The notes under the pieces were generated by a model. That model was given only the letters and a program-made list of their open reading frames with translations. It was not told the origin of the DNA and did no database searches. Shown here piece by piece: positions 55,821 through 64,000 of a DNA stretch of 64,000 nt. The first letter of the stretch is position 1. Every line of letters starts with the position of its first letter. The position numbers were made by a program, and so were the translations under genes. Origin of the DNA: Acinetobacter sp. 10FS3-1 (GTDB taxonomy: Bacteria; Pseudomonadota; Gammaproteobacteria; Pseudomonadales; Moraxellaceae). Location: NCBI RefSeq assembly GCF_013343215.1, contig NZ_CP039143.1:2356001-2420000 (forward strand), given 5' to 3'.

Positions 55821-56270
55821 ATGCAGAAAAGTATAATATGGGCATCACTCGCAGGTTTACTTTCATTCAGCTCAGCACTTTTTGCTCAAGGTCTGAGCGG
55901 TATTTGGCAGCAAATTGACGATAAAACGGGATCACCTAAAGCACTGATTGAAATTCGCCAGGAACACAACGGCACATATACGGGGAAAATCACAAAAATT
56001 ACCCCGCGTCCAGGCTATACACCCCGGGAAAAATGCGTAGACTGCCCTGCGCCTTATACCAATCAGCCTATTCTCGGTTTAGATATCTTTCAGAACTTAA
56101 AAGCTGATGGTCAAAACATGTACTCCTCAGGCAAAATCCTTGATCCGCTTTCAGGCAAAGTCTATAACCTGAAAGTGAAGCAGTCTGCCAATGGCAAACG
56201 TCTGCTTTTACGAGGATATATCGGCATCTCAGCGATTGGTCGTACACAAACCTGGATACGTCTGGAATAA
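55821..56270 (+). CDS. DUF2147 exported protein, copy 2
   Basis: A 149-aa paralogue from ATG 55821, with GGGGGAAA upstream; the frame's GTG at 55800 adds seven residues and is unlikely. Signal peptide MQKSIIWASLAGLLSFSSAL ends near FAQG. The mature part parallels copy 1: LSGIWQQIDDKTGSPKALIE, a KITPRPGYTPREKCVDCPAP block, LGLDIFQNLKADGQNMYSSG, and GYIGISAIGRTQTWIR. The CxxC pair is kept. Roughly two thirds of residues look shared with copy 1, indicating duplication with divergence. No operon partner of known function is near. Confidence 0.86.
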   Translation: MQKSIIWASLAGLLSFSSALFAQGLSGIWQQIDDKTGSPKALIEIRQEHNGTYTGKITKITPRPGYTPREKCVDCPAPYTNQPILGLDIFQNLKADGQNMYSSGKILDPLSGKVYNLKVKQSANGKRLLLRGYIGISAIGRTQTWIRLE

Positions 56271-56452
56271 AACACCTATATCAATACATGCGTTTAGCGC
56301 AATTCATTTAAAGATGTTAATGAACTAAAACTTAAAATCGGGGGAGAGCTCGTATTGTATGCAGAGCTTTTATAGGGGTATAGGATATAACAGCGGCTGG
56401 GCAATCCACCTTGACCAGATCTGACTTCGTTACCCACTCAAGCTATAAATGA

Positions 56453-56482
56453 TAAAAAAGCCACGTTTAAGTGGCTTTTTTA
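56453..56482. terminator. Bidirectional terminator
   Basis: AAAAAGCCAC-gtttaa-GTGGCTTTTT, between the DUF2147 pair and apaH on opposite strands. Confidence 0.9.
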
Positions 56483-56491
56483 TGTGGGGCG

Positions 56492-57337
56492 TCATGCGAC
56501 CGGATTATCAATGGCAAACATCTGCTGATCTTCAAGACGAAAAGCCATTAACTGATGGCCCCAGACACAACCACCATCTACGTTTTGAATTTTTTCAGTA
56601 ATTGTTTGGCCTTGCAGGGCAGCCCAATGACCAAAAAGAATCTGATGGGTCTGTGCCGCAGGCGACTCAAACTCGAACCAGGGTTTAAAGCCTTCCGGCA
56701 TCGGATCATCCAACGCGTCTTTAAAACTATAATCCAGACGTCCTGCTGCATCGGTTAAACGCATACGGGTCAAATAGTTAACGATACAGCGGATCCGTTC
56801 ATGCCCTTCAAGCTGATCCGACCATAAAGATGGCTCTTTACCAAACATCTCATTCAGGAAAGCATCCACAATTTCAAAGTCATCATCAGCAATGACTGTT
56901 CCGACTTCCTGGGCCAGCTCAGCCGTTTTAGCCGCATCCCATAGTTTTGGAATACCGGCATGAGTAAGAATGGTCTGTGGATTTGGAAACAGGCAGAGTG
57001 GCTGTTTGCGCAACCAGTCAATCAGATCATCACTGTCGATGGCATCAATCACATCACGGACATTGTCCTGATCTTTAATCGGTTTAATCCCACGTGCATA
57101 AGCCAGTAAGGTCAGATCATGATTGCCCAACACCGTTGCAGCAGCCCCATAATCAGCCAGCTTTTTAACAAAACGCAGTGTTCCCAGCGAATCTTCTCCG
57201 CGCGCCACCAAGTCGCCAGCAAACCAGATAAAGTCCTGATCAGGATCAAACCGAATTTCTTTCAGTAAGGCTTTCAAGGCTGCAAAACAGCCCTGCACAT
57301 CACCAATCACGTAATTGTATCGAACCATGCGTGCCAT
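56492..57337 (-). CDS. apaH: Bis(5'-nucleosyl)-tetraphosphatase, symmetrical (ApaH)
   Basis: Hydrolyses Ap4A to two ADP and removes Np4-type RNA caps. 281 aa with the calcineurin-like metal motifs GDVQGCFAALKALLKEI, WFAGDLVARGEDSLGTLRF, VLGNHDLTLLAYARGI and ILTHAGIPKLWDAAKTAELA. The C-terminal GHWAALQGQT and GGCVWGHQLMAFRLEDQQMF are family-typical. It is the last gene of the pdxA-rsmA-apaH group; four bases separate it from rsmA, so it is an operon. The frame has ATGs at codons 1 and 4; either could serve as start. Confidence 0.94.
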   Translation of the reverse strand: MARMVRYNYVIGDVQGCFAALKALLKEIRFDPDQDFIWFAGDLVARGEDSLGTLRFVKKLADYGAAATVLGNHDLTLLAYARGIKPIKDQDNVRDVIDAIDSDDLIDWLRKQPLCLFPNPQTILTHAGIPKLWDAAKTAELAQEVGTVIADDDFEIVDAFLNEMFGKEPSLWSDQLEGHERIRCIVNYLTRMRLTDAAGRLDYSFKDALDDPMPEGFKPWFEFESPAAQTHQILFGHWAALQGQTITEKIQNVDGGCVWGHQLMAFRLEDQQMFAIDNPVA

Positions 57338-57341
57338 AAGA

Positions 57342-58154
57342 TTAATTTACCATTTGATCTGATAATGCAACAAATTGAGCCAGTGTCAGGGTTTCTGGCC
57401 GCGCCATCGGATCGACCCCCGCCTTTTCAAAGCCTTCTTCTGCCAGCATTCCTTTCAAGCTGTTACGTAAGGTTTTACGACGCTGGGTAAATACATGCGC
57501 GACCAGACGTGCCAAGGCTTTTTCATTTTTCGCCACAATCGGTTTAGTTACATAAGGTTCTAAACGGAATACTGCAGAAGTGACTTTTGGCGGGGGATTG
57601 AAGGAGCCTGGTGGGACTTCAAACAGGAAAGTCGGCTTGCAGTAATATTGAATCATCACCGACAAACGGCCATATTCTTTGCTATTCGGCACGGCCGTAA
57701 TACGATCTACCACTTCCTTTTGCAGCATAAAATGCATGTCTTTGACTTTTTCACCAAATTCCAAGAGATGAAACAGTAGAGGTGTTGAAATATTATAAGG
57801 TAAATTACCCACGACACGTAACGGGCGACCTTCCTGAAAAAGTTCAGTAAAGTCATATTTCAACGCATCGGTTTCTACAATGGTTAAGCGTTCAGGATAA
57901 GGCACACGACCCGGTAAGCCTGCTGCCAGGTCACGATCCAGTTCCACCACCGTCAAGGCATCACATTCACCAATTAACGGAGAGGTTAAAGCAGCCAGAC
58001 CTGGTCCAATTTCCACAATATTGTCACCAGGACGCGGGTTCACAGAACGGACAATTTTAGCAATGACACGTTGGTCATGTAAGAAGTTTTGACCAAAACG
58101 CTTGCGCGTATGATGCCCTTCATCTTTCGGGTTTAAGGCATTAATTTGATACAT
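57342..58154 (-). CDS. rsmA: 16S rRNA dimethyladenosine transferase RsmA (KsgA)
   Basis: Methylates A1518 and A1519 of 16S rRNA. 270 aa from ATG 58154; TTG and ATG codons four and two codons upstream exist, but GGAA suits this start. Motifs: RKRFGQNFLHDQRVIAKIVR, the SAM-site IVEIGPGLAALTSPLI, VVELDRDLA, NLPYNISTPLLFHLLEFGEK, and SFNPPPKVTSAVFRL. The C-terminal RRKTLRNSLKGML is typical. It sits between pdxA and apaH in one operon. The apaG gene that often intervenes before apaH is absent. Confidence 0.95.
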   Translation of the reverse strand: MYQINALNPKDEGHHTRKRFGQNFLHDQRVIAKIVRSVNPRPGDNIVEIGPGLAALTSPLIGECDALTVVELDRDLAAGLPGRVPYPERLTIVETDALKYDFTELFQEGRPLRVVGNLPYNISTPLLFHLLEFGEKVKDMHFMLQKEVVDRITAVPNSKEYGRLSVMIQYYCKPTFLFEVPPGSFNPPPKVTSAVFRLEPYVTKPIVAKNEKALARLVAHVFTQRRKTLRNSLKGMLAEEGFEKAGVDPMARPETLTLAQFVALSDQMVN

Positions 58155-58184
58155 AGACATTTCCAACGTGTAAAAAAGACAAGA

Positions 58185-59153
58185 TCACTGACGCGCCAGA
58201 TCCAGCGCTAAATCCACAGCTACATGCAAGCTTGAGCTTTTTGCAAGACCACTACCTGCGAGGGAGAGAGCTGTGCCATGATCGACCGAAGTACGGATGA
58301 ACGGTAAGCCCAAAGTAATATTGATGGCTTCACCAAAGCCCTGAGATTTTAACACAGGTAAGCCCTGATCGTGATACATCGCCAGAACTGCATGGGCATC
58401 TTTTAAATTTTCCGGCGTAAATAAAGTATCGGCAGGCAGGCTCAGACTGAGGTTAATACCCTGAGCACGATAACTTTCCAGCACCGGATTAATCACTTCG
58501 ATTTCTTCCATACCCAAATAACCACCCTCACCTGCATGCGGATTCAGGCCACACACTAAAATATGCGGATGCTGGATTTTAAATTTGGATTTCAAGTCAT
58601 GAATCAGAATATCAATTACCTGATGCAAGCGCTCAGGTGTAATAGCCTCTGCCACTGCACGTAAAGGTAAATGTGTGGTGGCTAAAGCAACACGCAAGGT
58701 TTTGGTGGCCAGCATCATTACCACGCGCGGCACGCCCGCAAATTCCTGGTAATATTCGGTATGTCCACTAAAATGAATCCCGGCTTCATTCATCACGGAC
58801 TTCTGTACGGGAGCCGTTGCCACGCCCACACTTTTGCCCGTCATGGCATAATCAGCCGAGCGACGTAATTGCTCCAGCACATAGGCGGAGTTATACGGAT
58901 TCAGCTCTCCTAAAATAACCTCCTGTTCTAAAGCTACATGCTCCACATAAAGCTGGCCTTTTTCTGACGAACAGCTTTGTCCTGTATATTCAACCAGCTT
59001 CACCTGCTGGTTCAAACAGTGTGCCCGGGCTTCTAACAGGCTCATATCTGCCAGCACCACCACCGGCCGTTCATCCACACGTTCTGCAAGGCTTAAACAG
59101 ATATCCGGACCTATACCCGCAGGTTCACCACTTGTCACATATAAAGGCAGCAT
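58185..59153 (-). CDS. pdxA: 4-hydroxythreonine-4-phosphate dehydrogenase PdxA
   Basis: Oxidises 4-hydroxythreonine-4-phosphate in the DXP-dependent pyridoxal-phosphate pathway. 322 aa. N-terminal VTSGEPAGIGPDICLSLAER, metal-site histidines in HFSGHTEYYQEF, CGLNPHAGEGGYLGMEEIEV and YHDQGLPVLKSQGF, then TSVDHGTALSLAGSGLAKSS. All family residues appear in place. It is the first gene of the pdxA-rsmA-apaH unit; surA, often located upstream, is not present, as the upstream DNA is noncoding. Confidence 0.95.
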   Translation of the reverse strand: MLPLYVTSGEPAGIGPDICLSLAERVDERPVVVLADMSLLEARAHCLNQQVKLVEYTGQSCSSEKGQLYVEHVALEQEVILGELNPYNSAYVLEQLRRSADYAMTGKSVGVATAPVQKSVMNEAGIHFSGHTEYYQEFAGVPRVVMMLATKTLRVALATTHLPLRAVAEAITPERLHQVIDILIHDLKSKFKIQHPHILVCGLNPHAGEGGYLGMEEIEVINPVLESYRAQGINLSLSLPADTLFTPENLKDAHAVLAMYHDQGLPVLKSQGFGEAINITLGLPFIRTSVDHGTALSLAGSGLAKSSSLHVAVDLALDLARQ

Positions 59154-59640
59154 GATTGACTCAAATTAAAGCATATGCCTCAAGTATACCGCCTGCAGAT
59201 TCCATATTCATGCCTATTAAAAAGCTATCTGATATCAATAAGAGCTGGAATATGTCCCAATTCAGACACAATGCTGACACAAAGTTGTAAGACAAAAAGA
59301 ATCAGATAAATGAATCATGACTAAGCAGATAGCAACATAACCCTGAGCATTCAGCAACAGCATACTGATACTGACTGCACTCTACATTAGCACCGGTAGC
59401 AGTGGTAAATATGAATTAAGATATATCCACAATCTTGGTAAATGCATCCATTCCAGAAGCAATGCCATAATCAATTCCAGTGCCTACAGAGATAAAAAAC
59501 GGAATACGCCGCCAAAGCTGAATTTTGCAAATTTAGAAATCGTAAAGTCGGCTGGCTAATCTATTTTAGCCACCTTCTCAGCCTTATTTTCGAGGGAAAG
59601 GTCCATTCTTTTTATCCTGATTGTTATTTTGATCGTGGTT
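59154..59640. other. Intergenic gap between pdxA and rplM leader
   Basis: About 490 bases without a convincing gene. On the minus strand one short frame (WRRIPFFISVGTGIDYGIAS, ending near 59419) is open without a start and could be a remnant. The pdxA promoter must lie in this stretch. Confidence 0.35.
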
Positions 59641-59655
59641 GAAGGCTTAGAAAAG

Positions 59656-59682
59656 CGGAAGTTTCATTACTTCCTTTTCTTT
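59656..59682 (+). terminator. Hairpin and T-rich tract upstream of the rplM -10
   Basis: GGAAGT-ttcatt-ACTTCC followed by a T-rich tail. It overlaps the likely -35 area of the rplM promoter, so it may be an upstream terminator or coincidence. Confidence 0.35.
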
Positions 59683-59693
59683 ATGCTCTACTA

Positions 59694-59699
59694 TATAAT
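59694..59699 (+). promoter_or_regulatory. -10 element of the rplM-rpsI promoter
   Basis: A perfect TATAAT lies about 120 bases before the rplM start. The -35 position (TTCCTT, 17 bases upstream) is weak; ribosomal protein promoters of this kind are usually strong, so the element may rely on upstream sequence. Confidence 0.5.
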
Positions 59700-59769
59700 G
59701 CAGCGCTTGGAATTCTTAATTTTCATTTGTGATTCTTCACGTATTCGTTTAGAATCTCGTCTCCTTTTT

Positions 59770-59795
59770 GTTTGGACAGCTTCCGTAGTCCAAAC
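59770..59795 (+). promoter_or_regulatory. Leader hairpin of rplM-rpsI mRNA
   Basis: GTTTGGAC / GTCCAAAC form a perfect 8-bp stem with a 10-base loop, ending 23 bases before the rplM ATG. The E. coli rplM-rpsI operon is autoregulated by L13 binding its leader; a similar role here is inference. Confidence 0.55.
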
Positions 59796-59818
59796 CAACT
59801 ATAATAGGTAGTGGTTTA

Positions 59819-60247
59819 ATGAAAACTCTCAGCGCTAAGCCAGCTGAAGTTCAACACGACTGGTACGTTGTTGATGCTTCTGGCAAAACTCTAGGTCGCC
59901 TTGCGACGGAAATCGCTCGTCGTTTACGCGGTAAGCACAAGACTTGTTATACTCCTCACGTTGACACTGGCGACTACATCGTTATTATCAATGCTGAGCA
60001 AGTTCAAGTGACTGGTAACAAGGCACTTGATAAGAAATACTATCGCCACACTGGTTTCCCTGGTGGTATCCGTGAAACTAATTTTGAAAAACTAGTTGCT
60101 CACAAACCAGAAGAAATCTTCCAACGCGCTGTAAAAGGCATGTTGCCAAAAGGTCCTCTTGGTTATGCAATGATCAAGAAAATGAAAGTGTACGCTGGTG
60201 CTGAGCATCCTCACACAGCTCAACAGCCACAAGTTTTGGACATCTAA
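59819..60247 (+). CDS. rplM: 50S ribosomal protein L13
   Basis: An early-assembly 23S-binding protein of 142 aa. Typical L13 blocks: [80 protein letters not shown] and [17 protein letters not shown]. It is followed by rpsI after 12 bases. Codon use is clearly biased toward frequent codons, as expected for a ribosomal gene. Confidence 0.98.
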   Translation: MKTLSAKPAEVQHDWYVVDASGKTLGRLATEIARRLRGKHKTCYTPHVDTGDYIVIINAEQVQVTGNKALDKKYYRHTGFPGGIRETNFEKLVAHKPEEIFQRAVKGMLPKGPLGYAMIKKMKVYAGAEHPHTAQQPQVLDI

Positions 60248-60259
60248 GGGATACAGCAC

Positions 60260-60646
60260 ATGGCTACTAATTATGGTACAGGTCGCCGTAAGACCGCAAC
60301 TGCACGTGTTTTCTTATCTGCTGGTACTGGTAAACTCGTAATCAACAACCGTTCACTTGAACAATACTTCGGCCGTGAAACAGCTCGTATGATCGTTCGT
60401 CAACCTCTAGAGCTTCTTGAAGCAACTGAGAAATACGACCTTTACATCACTGTTGCTGGTGGCGGTATTGGTGGTCAAGCAGGCGCTATCCGTCACGGTA
60501 TTACTCGTGCCCTGATCGCTTCTGACGACACACTGAAGTCTGCTCTTCGTCAAGCTGGTTTCGTTACTCGTGATGCTCGTGAAGTTGAACGTAAGAAACT
60601 TGGTTTACGTAAAGCACGTAAACGTCCTCAATTCTCTAAACGTTAA
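60260..60646 (+). CDS. rpsI: 30S ribosomal protein S9
   Basis: A 128-aa small-subunit protein whose C-terminal tail reaches the P-site tRNA. Seen: [60 protein letters not shown], and the conserved basic C-terminus [17 protein letters not shown]. It is co-transcribed with rplM and ends at a strong terminator. Confidence 0.98.
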   Translation: MATNYGTGRRKTATARVFLSAGTGKLVINNRSLEQYFGRETARMIVRQPLELLEATEKYDLYITVAGGGIGGQAGAIRHGITRALIASDDTLKSALRQAGFVTRDAREVERKKLGLRKARKRPQFSKR

Positions 60647-60665
60647 TTCGTTTACCGGATTGGAC

Positions 60666-60697
60666 AAAAAGCCCTGGATTATCCAGGGTTTTTTTAT
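60666..60697 (+). terminator. Terminator of rplM-rpsI
   Basis: GCCCTGGA / TCCAGGGT with loop TTA followed by a T run. Confidence 0.9.
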
Positions 60698-61000
60698 GGC
60701 TTATTTATTTTCATCCAGTTTGATTTCTTAGTGCTTATTGCTCATGTATATCCCCTCCCCAAACCCCTTCATGACACCAAAAAGATTTACTGAAATAATA
60801 ATGCGCTACACCAAGCAAAACAAACAGCGATACTACCCCCCTTTAATTTAAAGAAGCTGATTGAGCATTTTTTAGCATATTTTCCTTTAATTATTTTCTT
60901 ATAATTTAAAGAGACAAATATCAATTCATCTTTGATGCTTGGTGCTTTTTGGGGCGAATTTTAGTATCCTAGTCCATCCATTAGAATTTGCTCAGGATTT
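60698..61000 (+). other. Gap upstream of sspA
   Basis: About 300 bases. A TATAAT at 60900-60905 may be a -10 of the sspA promoter (no good -35). Nothing else recognised. Confidence 0.4.
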
Positions 61001-61654
61001 ATGACAGTCGAAAGTGCGCCTCTTCAAGGAATTACCTTATATAGTCATGCCGATGACTTTCGCTCCCATTGGATCCGCTACGTACTTGCCGAAAAACAAA
61101 TAAAATACAACCTGATTTTAGTCGATCATGACGATGCAGATCTGGCCAGCCTAAATCCGTATAACCAGCTTCCCATGCTGATTGAAAATGAGCTCAAGCT
61201 CTTTAATAGCAATATTATTTCTGAATATCTGGATGACCGTTATCGCCAGAACAAGCTCTATGCCGATGCACCCATGCCGCGTGCAGAACAGAGACAGTAT
61301 CTGTGGCGTTTTGAGCATGACTGGCTAAAACTGGCAGATATTATGTTGTGTCATCCTGATACGTTGGACCTGCAAGCACGCCAGCAGGCACAGCACCAGC
61401 TACGCGATATCCTGATTTCCCTGACACCGCTGTTCCAACATTTTCCTTATTTTATGTCAGAGCACTTTAGTATCCTGGACTGCATGCTGTCACCCGTTTT
61501 TGTGCGTTTGCCAAGTATGGGGGTAGAATTACCCAAACAGCAATGCCGACCATTTTACTTATATTGTCAACGTATTTTTAGTCGCCCTGCATTTGTCAAA
61601 TCCATGACCTTGCAGGAAAAAAACCGTTATCAAAAGCAATTGTCGAACCTATAG
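61001..61654 (+). CDS. sspA: Stringent starvation protein A
   Basis: A glutathione-S-transferase-fold protein that binds RNA polymerase and affects stationary-phase and stress gene expression. 217 aa. N-terminal thioredoxin-like part (ITLYSHADDFRSHWIRYVLA, DHDDADLASLNPYNQLPMLI, IISEYLDDRYRQNKLYADAP) and the helical C-terminal half (FEHDWLKLADIMLCHPDTLD, FSILDCMLSPVFVRLPSMGV) match SspA. The active-site Cys/Ser of true GSTs is not conserved, as in other SspA. It is followed by sspB. Confidence 0.93.
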   Translation: MTVESAPLQGITLYSHADDFRSHWIRYVLAEKQIKYNLILVDHDDADLASLNPYNQLPMLIENELKLFNSNIISEYLDDRYRQNKLYADAPMPRAEQRQYLWRFEHDWLKLADIMLCHPDTLDLQARQQAQHQLRDILISLTPLFQHFPYFMSEHFSILDCMLSPVFVRLPSMGVELPKQQCRPFYLYCQRIFSRPAFVKSMTLQEKNRYQKQLSNL

Positions 61655-61663
61655 AGAACTCCC

Positions 61664-62092
61664 ATGTCTGAACCAGAATTCAACTTAAGTCCTACCCGTC
61701 CTTATATGGCGCGTGCAATCTATGAGTGGATTTGTGATAACAATATGACACCTTATCTACTTGTCGATGCAACCCAGCCTCATACCATGGTACCAGAGCA
61801 GTTTGTTAAAGATGGGCAGATTGTTCTGAATATTGTGCCTCATGCGGTTCATGCCCTAAACATCAGCAATGACAACATCAGCTTTTCTGCACGTTTTGGC
61901 GGTGTCTCGCGTGATATTTACGTACCAATGGCAGCAGTAGTAGGGATTTATGCCCAAGAAAACGGTCAAGGCCTGTTCTTCGACCCAAGTGAATATGAGC
62001 ATATCCAAAATGAAGAAGATGCTTTAAAATCAAGCACTGAAAAGCAACCTGAACCAACCAAGAAAAAACCAACGTTAAGGTTATTAGATTAA
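61664..62092 (+). CDS. sspB: ClpXP protease specificity-enhancing factor SspB
   Basis: An adaptor that delivers ssrA-tagged peptides to ClpXP. 142 aa. The N-terminal domain is recognisable (LSPTRPYMARAIYEWICDNN, TPYLLVDATQPHTMVPEQFV, VLNIVPHAVHALNISNDNIS, FGGVSRDIYVPMAAVVGIYA). The C-terminus is a flexible, charged tail ending KKPTLRLLD, the ClpX-binding (XB) motif L-R-V/L-type. It is in an operon with sspA, nine bases apart. Confidence 0.93.
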   Translation: MSEPEFNLSPTRPYMARAIYEWICDNNMTPYLLVDATQPHTMVPEQFVKDGQIVLNIVPHAVHALNISNDNISFSARFGGVSRDIYVPMAAVVGIYAQENGQGLFFDPSEYEHIQNEEDALKSSTEKQPEPTKKKPTLRLLD

Positions 62093-62111
62093 ATAAAAAT
62101 GGAGCAAGTGC

Positions 62112-62765
62112 ATGGCTTTTGATTTGGTACAATATTTTGTTGAACAGATAGAAACTCAAAAGCCTGAGCTTCTACAAAACCATACAAAAGAACAAAGACG
62201 AGAATATATTTCTGAAATTAATGCGCTGACTTTAGGTAAATTAATTACACAGTGGCGCGATAATCCACAGAAAATTTATAACGAAATCACGCATCCTGAT
62301 GAACTTTATATTCTGGAGATTTCCCGTCATCTCACCACACGTCCGGAAAATAAATCAGATCTGCCACGCAGCGAGCTTGAGCATCTCAGCGCTGAAATTT
62401 TTCATTTGCAATTGTCTGAATTAAAACAATTGCATGACACCGCCAATCATAACCTGAATAGCATTCAGGAATTGCTGCTGGGTCAGATTGAGCATTTGTC
62501 AGGTCAGACAGATGATTGGGTTTGGGCAACAAATAATCTAACGGAGCTTAAAGGCTCTAAACCCATTCCTCAAGAAGAGCTATCATTAGAGATATCAATG
62601 AAGGAGTTTAATCACATGGTTAACCAAAATACTCAGCATGTTGCAGTTGAAGCAGAAGAAGTTGTCCTCATCAATGTGCCTGGCTGGGCAAAAGTTTTAG
62701 AGCCTGTTGTTGCAATTGTGATTTTATGGATCTTAGCAAGTGCTTTAATGCAATTATTTGCATAA
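62112..62765 (+). CDS. Conserved hypothetical membrane-anchored protein
   Basis: A 217-aa protein in the sspA-sspB operon (19 bases after sspB). It is largely helical and charged (KEQRREYISEINALTLGKLI, TRPENKSDLPRSELEHLSAE, LKQLHDTANHNLNSIQELLL) and ends in one membrane helix (LEPVVAIVILWILASALMQL). The helical part would face the cytoplasm. I do not recognise the family; the position suggests a conserved partner of the ssp genes in this lineage. Confidence 0.75.
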   Translation: MAFDLVQYFVEQIETQKPELLQNHTKEQRREYISEINALTLGKLITQWRDNPQKIYNEITHPDELYILEISRHLTTRPENKSDLPRSELEHLSAEIFHLQLSELKQLHDTANHNLNSIQELLLGQIEHLSGQTDDWVWATNNLTELKGSKPIPQEELSLEISMKEFNHMVNQNTQHVAVEAEEVVLINVPGWAKVLEPVVAIVILWILASALMQLFA

Positions 62766-62795
62766 GCAGCTCCTCAACTTTTGTAATACCCGGCT

Positions 62796-62830
62796 AAACC
62801 TCTAATACTTTAGAGTATTAGGGGTTTTAT
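62796..62830 (+). terminator. Terminator of the sspA-sspB unit
   Basis: AACCTCTAATACT / AGTATTAGGGGTT with a short loop and T run. Confidence 0.88.
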
Positions 62831-63138
62831 ATTTAGAGTGCTATACCACGTCCGAATTAAACATAAATAGGCTAATACAGCTAACCGTCGACCTCCAAAA
62901 TACTTCCCTAACTAAAATCATCTTCTCTAGCTCAAGTGCCAATAGCCATTATTTAAATGTCATTCAGATAAATAGCTGTAAATCAGCACCCTAATAGATG
63001 AAATACTGTAGACAAGCGATGATTTGAACCTAGGCTTCTGTTTGTGCGCCATCCTGCATCATAATTGATGTTTTTATAACATCGCTCCTAAAAACTATGA
63101 ACCTAAATATTTGGAGGTGAATGCTGCGGATGATTCAT
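62831..63138. other. Gap without a supportable gene
   Basis: About 310 bases between the ssp operon terminator and the rRNA terminators. No tRNA or ORF recognised; a GGTTCAAATC string near 63030 does not fold into a tRNA. Confidence 0.5.
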
Positions 63139-63171
63139 AGAAATAGATAACCATCTATTTCTTTTCTTTTT
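63139..63171 (+). terminator. Hairpin terminator
   Basis: AGAAATAGAT-aacc-ATCTATTTCT followed by T-rich sequence. Confidence 0.7.
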
Positions 63172-63175
63172 ATAA

Positions 63176-63213
63176 AAAAGAAATCCCCCTGCTGATTAGC
63201 AGGGGGATTTTGA
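63176..63213 (-). terminator. Terminator of the rRNA operon
   Basis: AAATCCCCCTGCT / AGCAGGGGGATTT, a strong GC-rich stem just downstream of 5S rRNA on the minus strand, followed by TTTTTT. Confidence 0.88.
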
Positions 63214-63220
63214 ATAATGA

Positions 63221-63334
63221 GCTGGCGATGACTTACTCTCACATGGGTAACCCCACACTACCATCAGCGCAAAGAGGTTTCACTTCTGAGTTCGGGAAGG
63301 GATCAGGTGGTTCACTCTTGCTATGGTCGCCAGC
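63221..63334 (-). rRNA. rrf: 5S ribosomal RNA
   Basis: The minus strand gives the standard 5S layout: GCTGGCGACCATAGCAAG at the 5' end, CCTGATCCCTTCCCGAACTC in loop A/B, then CGCTGATGGTAGTGTGGGGT and GTCATCGCCAGC at the 3' end. The terminal stem GCTGGCGA / TCGCCAGC closes the molecule. Ends are placed on that stem, precise to a few bases. Confidence 0.95.
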
Positions 63335-63524
63335 ACAACTGTTTATGGACTTGTTCGGGTCTTATCTGACTGCTTTGCAGTGTTTGCCTTACTTGGTACC
63401 AAATAGAATACATTAACAGGGATATCTGAGTTGAATATTGTCTTACTAACGAGCTTCTGAATCAAGCTGCTTTGCTGGATATCGAATCAATTGCGCTTTA
63501 TACAACAACTGTTTGGGTGTTGTA
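63335..63524 (-). other. 23S-5S internal transcribed spacer
   Basis: About 190 bases with no tRNA. A TATACAACA / TGTTGTATA inverted repeat (63500-63526) straddles the 23S 3' end and may be a processing signal. Confidence 0.6.

Positions 63525-64000
<476 letters not shown>

Noticed and set aside
59629-59811. 60-aa ORF before rplM
   Set aside because: It lies in the rplM leader across the -10 box and hairpin; no ribosome-binding site.
63000-63070. tRNA-like T-arm string (GGTTCAAATC on the minus strand)
   Set aside because: No acceptor, D-arm or anticodon stem can be folded around it.

Overview
The window reads as chromosomal DNA of an Acinetobacter-like gammaproteobacterium. The support is an OmpA porin with an N-terminal barrel and C-terminal peptidoglycan-binding domain, a Bap-type giant adhesin with serine-aspartate repeats, the rplM-rpsI-sspA-sspB order, moderate G+C with AT-rich gaps, and protein sequences (AcnD, TypA, LysP, XanQ-like) that look like that genus. 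The genus call is inference from recall; no search was run.

Layout. 1-2326 is the N-terminal part of a minus-strand Bap-like adhesin, whose long (Ser-Asp)n tract runs off the left edge. 2.8-7.5 kb holds housekeeping genes (HAD phosphatase, thiD, yjdM, an SRPBCC protein, rraB, rluA). 7.5-18.3 kb is gene-poor and visibly decaying: tiny ORFs, long gaps, and pseudogene remnants of a DUF4126 protein, a GntP permease, a MaoC-type hydratase and an unknown gene. These lie around an intact bdhA/gntP pair (3-hydroxybutyrate use) and an orphan acnD (2-methylcitrate cycle). 18.3-32.3 kb is dense: ygfZ, a Sel1-repeat protein, an AEC transporter, an old yellow enzyme, mutM-ppiC, mscL, typA, a xanthine permease, rsmC-lysP, a C39-like protein without its cysteine, and ompA.

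32.7-43.7 kb holds a FimT-like pseudopilin, a biosynthetic-type thiolase, a PhnB-like pseudogene, cysI-DUF934 (sulfite reduction), and a lipid-catabolic group: CaiB/AMACR-type CoA-transferase, a divergent AraC regulator, a thiolase and a FadB-like multifunctional enzyme. 43.8-56.3 kb holds a small membrane protein, a GNAT protein, a methyltransferase, TrhA, an MFS transporter, an L7/L12-CTD-like membrane protein, a metallophosphoesterase, a phospholipase-D lipoprotein, an acyltransferase, hflX, an LrgA/LrgB pair and two tandem DUF2147 proteins. 56.5-59.2 kb is pdxA-rsmA-apaH. 59.8-62.8 kb is rplM-rpsI and sspA-sspB plus a membrane protein. The right end is the 3' part of an rRNA operon on the minus strand (5S, then the 3' end of 23S).

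No CRISPR array, intact insertion sequence, prophage or tRNA gene was seen, and I found no convincing new multi-gene system. The signals most worth following are the duplications inside the Ser-Asp tract, the cluster of decaying genes at 7.5-18.3 kb, the cysteine-less C39-like protein, the operator-like repeats beside the AraC/CoA-transferase pair, the 12-bp inverted repeat upstream of cysI, and the hairpin in the rplM leader.
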